This document shows positions 5,588 through 7,353 of a DNA stretch of 7,353 bases, piece after piece; position 1 is the first letter of the stretch, and the number at the start of each line of letters is the position of its first letter. Origin of the DNA: an uncultured Actinomycetes bacterium (lineage in GTDB: Bacteria; Actinomycetota; Actinomycetes; Nanopelagicales; Nanopelagicaceae). A model generated the notes under the pieces. It saw only the letters and a program-made list of their open reading frames with translations, was not told where the DNA came from and made no database searches. Position numbers and translations under genes: made by a program. The stretch lies in NCBI GenBank assembly GCA_903822245.1, contig CAIJOE010000015.1, positions 1-7,353 on the forward strand. Direction: 5' to 3'.

Positions 5588-6303
5588 TAATTATTTTCTC
5601 CAATATAACGCCCGATATATCTGGCAACCGCATTTACTGCCGCCATCGAGCCGGCATAGTCCATACGTGTGGGCCCGAGAATACCAACTGCGCCAATACC
5701 GTGACCGCCATCTCCATAACCCATCGAAACTAAGCTTGTCTTGCGCAAACCAACATCAGGTTGTTCTTCTCCGATTTTAACATTTATGACATCGCCAACA
5801 TCTGAAAGTAAGCGAATCAAAACTACTTGCTCCTCAAGTGCTTCAAGAATCGGGTGGAGATCTACTGCAGCTTCATGACGAGATCTTGCAAGGTTTGAGG
5901 TTCCAGCCAAAACTACACGATCAGTTTCTGGATGTTGAATGACGGCTACTTGCTTTGTAATCTGGGAAAGCATCTTCACGGTTCGACCAAGTAGGTCATC
6001 TAAATCATGGGAATCAGATAAGAATGTTTCAATCGCACGACGCTCTGGCGTTGAGAGCGGTTTAACTTCGGCTAATTTATCAACAAATATTCGATAACCC
6101 TTATTAGTTGGAATTCGACCGGCACTAGTGTGTGGGTGGGTAATTAACCCAGCATCTTCCAAAACAGCCATGTCATTTCTAATCGTTGCCGGAGAAACGC
6201 CTAACTTATGTCGTTCGGCAATTACCTTTGAACCAACTGGCTCTTCAGTAGCAACATATTCCTCGACAATTGCCCGCAGGATTTCTAGTTGACGCTCGTG
6301 CAT
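5587..6303 (-). CDS. hrcA: Heat-inducible transcription repressor HrcA, internally shortened
   Basis: HrcA represses groE/dnaK-class heat-shock genes by binding the CIRCE operator, with GroEL as co-factor. The winged-helix domain is intact (HERQLEILRAIVEEYV at 2-17; PVGSKVIAERHKLGVSPATI at 22-41; RNDMAVLEDAGLITHPHTSA at 42-61; GRIPTNKGYR at 62-71). The C-terminal part of the GAF-like domain is also intact (LAGTSNLARSRHEAA at 132-146; HPILEALEEQVVLIRLL at 150-166; GILGPTRMDY at 207-216). Between AVIQHP (ending at 125) and DRVVLAGTSN (from 128), relatives carry roughly 100 more residues, holding the first GAF-like strands and the inserted dimerizing domain. Here two residues join the halves, giving 238 residues against about 340. 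The frame is unbroken. ATG at 6303 is chosen over an in-frame TTG at 6312 because it matches the family start MxERxxEILRAI. There is a 13-base gap after the DoxX-like gene. No CIRCE or clear Shine-Dalgarno is seen upstream. Confidence 0.93.
   Translation of the reverse strand: MHERQLEILRAIVEEYVATEEPVGSKVIAERHKLGVSPATIRNDMAVLEDAGLITHPHTSAGRIPTNKGYRIFVDKLAEVKPLSTPERRAIETFLSDSHDLDDLLGRTVKMLSQITKQVAVIQHPETDRVVLAGTSNLARSRHEAAVDLHPILEALEEQVVLIRLLSDVGDVINVKIGEEQPDVGLRKTSLVSMGYGDGGHGIGAVGILGPTRMDYAGSMAAVNAVARYIGRYIGENN
5598..5601 (-). promoter_or_regulatory. Ribosome binding site for dnaJ
   Basis: Minus-strand GGAG lies ten bases before the dnaJ ATG, within the last codons of hrcA. Together with the TAATG stop/start overlap it suggests coupled translation of the two genes. 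Confidence 0.45.
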
Positions 6304-6316
6304 TATTGCCAAATTT

Positions 6317-6661
6317 TTAGGCGATTACGAGAACGACAGAAACTAGAACTAACAAAATAATTGCAGGTGCTGCTGACTTCATTTTATTAGCTCGTGAGTG
6401 AGAATAAACTGCGCCGCCCATGGTGCACCAAGCGCCAAGAATTGCTAGCCACCCGATGAATGAATCTGGAAATCGAATTGCATAAAGCATGCCAAGGGCA
6501 AATACCGCTTCAATGGCGCCAATAGCTCTAGCTAAAGTATCTGGGACATTCACATCTCTAGTTCCTTCAAGTCCCTTTGGATTACCACTTAACTTAAAGA
6601 GGCCAGAGATTAGGAATACGACTGCCAAGAGTCCCAGGAGAATGTTGTGTGTTAGATGCAT
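6317..6661 (-). CDS. Small DoxX-like integral membrane protein
   Basis: This 114-residue hydrophobic protein has four probable membrane helices at about 5-23, 43-62, 67-87 and 95-113. It fits the DoxX-like (DoxX_2) family: the first helix leads into SGLFKLSGNP (19-28), GAIEAVFALGMLY follows (48-60), and a helix starting at GAW (76-78) carries a histidine in YSHSRANK (86-93). Members are small membrane proteins of unsettled function, sometimes linked to redox or terminal oxidase biology; no reaction can be assigned here. It sits between hemW and hrcA, 12 bases after the hemW stop and 13 bases before the hrcA ATG, so it probably shares their transcript. The ATG has no Shine-Dalgarno, but a -10-like TAATCT is six bases upstream. 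The family call rests on overall pattern, not on a catalytic signature. Confidence 0.75.
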   Translation of the reverse strand: MHLTHNILLGLLAVVFLISGLFKLSGNPKGLEGTRDVNVPDTLARAIGAIEAVFALGMLYAIRFPDSFIGWLAILGAWCTMGGAVYSHSRANKMKSAAPAIILLVLVSVVLVIA

Positions 6662-6667
6662 GAGTAA

Positions 6668-6673
6668 AGATTA
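6668..6673 (-). promoter_or_regulatory. Possible -10 box of a leaderless promoter before the DoxX-like gene
   Basis: Minus-strand TAATCT (6673-6668) is followed by exactly six bases and then ATG at 6661, the same geometry as TAGAAT before the FAH-family gene. No Shine-Dalgarno is present and no good -35 is visible, so this is a weak candidate for an internal start of the hrcA-dnaJ transcript. Confidence 0.25.
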
Positions 6674-7353
6674 CTAGGAAATGATTTCTTGCACGATTCG
6701 ATCGGCAATTAGGCGCCCGGTGAGCGTTAAGACAACGCGACCGCCCTGCCAGGCAGTGGCATCTAGGTGATCACTAGAAAGATAGTTCTTAAGTCGATCT
6801 ATTTGAGCCTGCCCAAGTGAATCCAGGGCAATTCCCTCGCGCAATCTGATCTCCAGCATGATCCGCTCATTTTCTTTCTGTTCTTGTGTCAAAGTCTCAC
6901 TATCTTGAACTGGGGCTAGCTCGTTTTCAATGCGCTCTTTATAGGCTGTCGGGTGTTTCACATTCCAAAATCTCATTCCATTTATATGAGAGTGTGCACC
7001 TGGACCAAGGCCCCACCAGTTGGCATTTTTCCAGTAAGCCAGATTGTGTTTTGCTTGTGAACCAGGCTTTGACCAATTGCTCAGCTCATACCAATCAAAT
7101 CCTGCCTTACTAAAACTCTCATCAGCCAACATATATTTATCAGCGGTCTGATCATCATCAGGAATAATTACTTCCCCGCGCTTTACCTGATTGGCAAGTT
7201 TTGTGCCAGCTTCCACGATTAGGGCATATGCCGAAATGTGTGTGATTGGAAGTTCAAGTGCAGCGTTTAGAGTGGCCTGCCAATCTTGAATTGTTTCAGT
7301 TGGCGCGCCGTAGATTAAGTCCACACTGACTTCATCAAAGCCAACTTCCCGGG
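6674..7353 (-). CDS. hemW: Radical SAM heme chaperone HemW, 5' end outside the window
   Basis: HemW is the HemN-like radical SAM protein now regarded as a heme chaperone rather than an oxygen-independent coproporphyrinogen oxidase. Visible are 225 C-terminal residues plus part of a codon at the edge. The frame enters as REVGFDEVSVDLIYG and stays open to base 7353; the GTG at 7324 is an internal valine, not a start. Family blocks seen are VDLIYGAPTET, ISAYALIVEAGTKLA, DDDQTADKY, WYELSNWSKPG, KHNLAYWKNANWWGLGPGAH, IMLEIRLREGIAL, and a C-terminal winged-helix-like domain ending in VLTLTGRLIADRIV. The N-terminal part with the CxxxCxxC iron-sulfur motif lies outside, so catalytic competence and the HemW/HemN distinction rest on these blocks and on the neighbouring hrcA, the usual actinobacterial order. 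Full-length relatives have about 380-400 residues. Confidence 0.93.
   Translation of the reverse strand, partial: REVGFDEVSVDLIYGAPTETIQDWQATLNAALELPITHISAYALIVEAGTKLANQVKRGEVIIPDDDQTADKYMLADESFSKAGFDWYELSNWSKPGSQAKHNLAYWKNANWWGLGPGAHSHINGMRFWNVKHPTAYKERIENELAPVQDSETLTQEQKENERIMLEIRLREGIALDSLGQAQIDRLKNYLSSDHLDATAWQGGRVVLTLTGRLIADRIVQEIIS

Noticed and set aside
7319..7353. Second adapter or a gene start at the right edge
   Set aside because: The last bases read as normal HemW coding sequence (GFDEVSVDLIYG) with no adapter match. The GTG at 7324 is the internal valine of a conserved block, not a start.
1..7353. A new defence system, mobile element or biosynthetic cluster
   Set aside because: Every gene belongs to a conserved housekeeping block in expected order. 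No repeats, integrase, transposase or foreign-looking segment is visible apart from the adapter.

Overview
The window looks like one end of an assembled contig from a low-to-moderate GC actinobacterium. The gene order hemW - hrcA - dnaJ (DnaJ2 type) - rsmE - HIT - phoH - ybeY - CBS/CorC - cytidine-deaminase-like is the classical actinobacterial order. The protein sequences read like shortened versions of their high-GC actinobacterial relatives. The AT-leaning codons, very small gaps and trimmed proteins fit a streamlined freshwater lineage such as acI / Nanopelagicales. That placement is inference; no rRNA gene is present to test it.

Layout, from right to left because every credible gene is on the minus strand: a 5'-truncated hemW runs off the right edge (7353 to 6674). 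A small DoxX-like membrane protein follows (6661-6317), then hrcA (6303-5587), dnaJ (5587-4466), rsmE (4465-3743), a HIT-family hydrolase (3740-3405), a PhoH-like ATPase (3387-2389), ybeY (2383-1943), a CBS-pair/CorC protein (1946-1083) and a cytidine-deaminase-like protein (1093-773). After a 35-base gap a fumarylacetoacetate-hydrolase-family gene begins at 737 and is cut at base 36. Bases 1-35 are not genomic: they match an Illumina indexing adapter with one base missing.

Functionally, hrcA-dnaJ is a heat-shock regulator/chaperone pair. rsmE, phoH and ybeY belong to ribosome and rRNA maturation. The CBS/CorC protein is the usual phoH-ybeY neighbour. Genes abut or overlap (TAATG at hrcA/dnaJ, zero gap at dnaJ/rsmE, GTGA at ybeY/CBS, 11-base overlap at CBS/deaminase-like), so co-transcription and translational coupling are likely. 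Two genes, the DoxX-like one and the FAH-family one, have a -10-like hexamer exactly six bases before ATG and no Shine-Dalgarno, suggesting leaderless internal promoters.

I found no mobile element, CRISPR array, tRNA, rRNA or new multi-gene system. The points worth a second look are the adapter at the contig end, which would create a false protein tail; an HrcA lacking roughly 100 central residues; a CorC protein without the DUF21 membrane domain; a deaminase-like protein with no Cys or His; and the absence of era where it would be expected.
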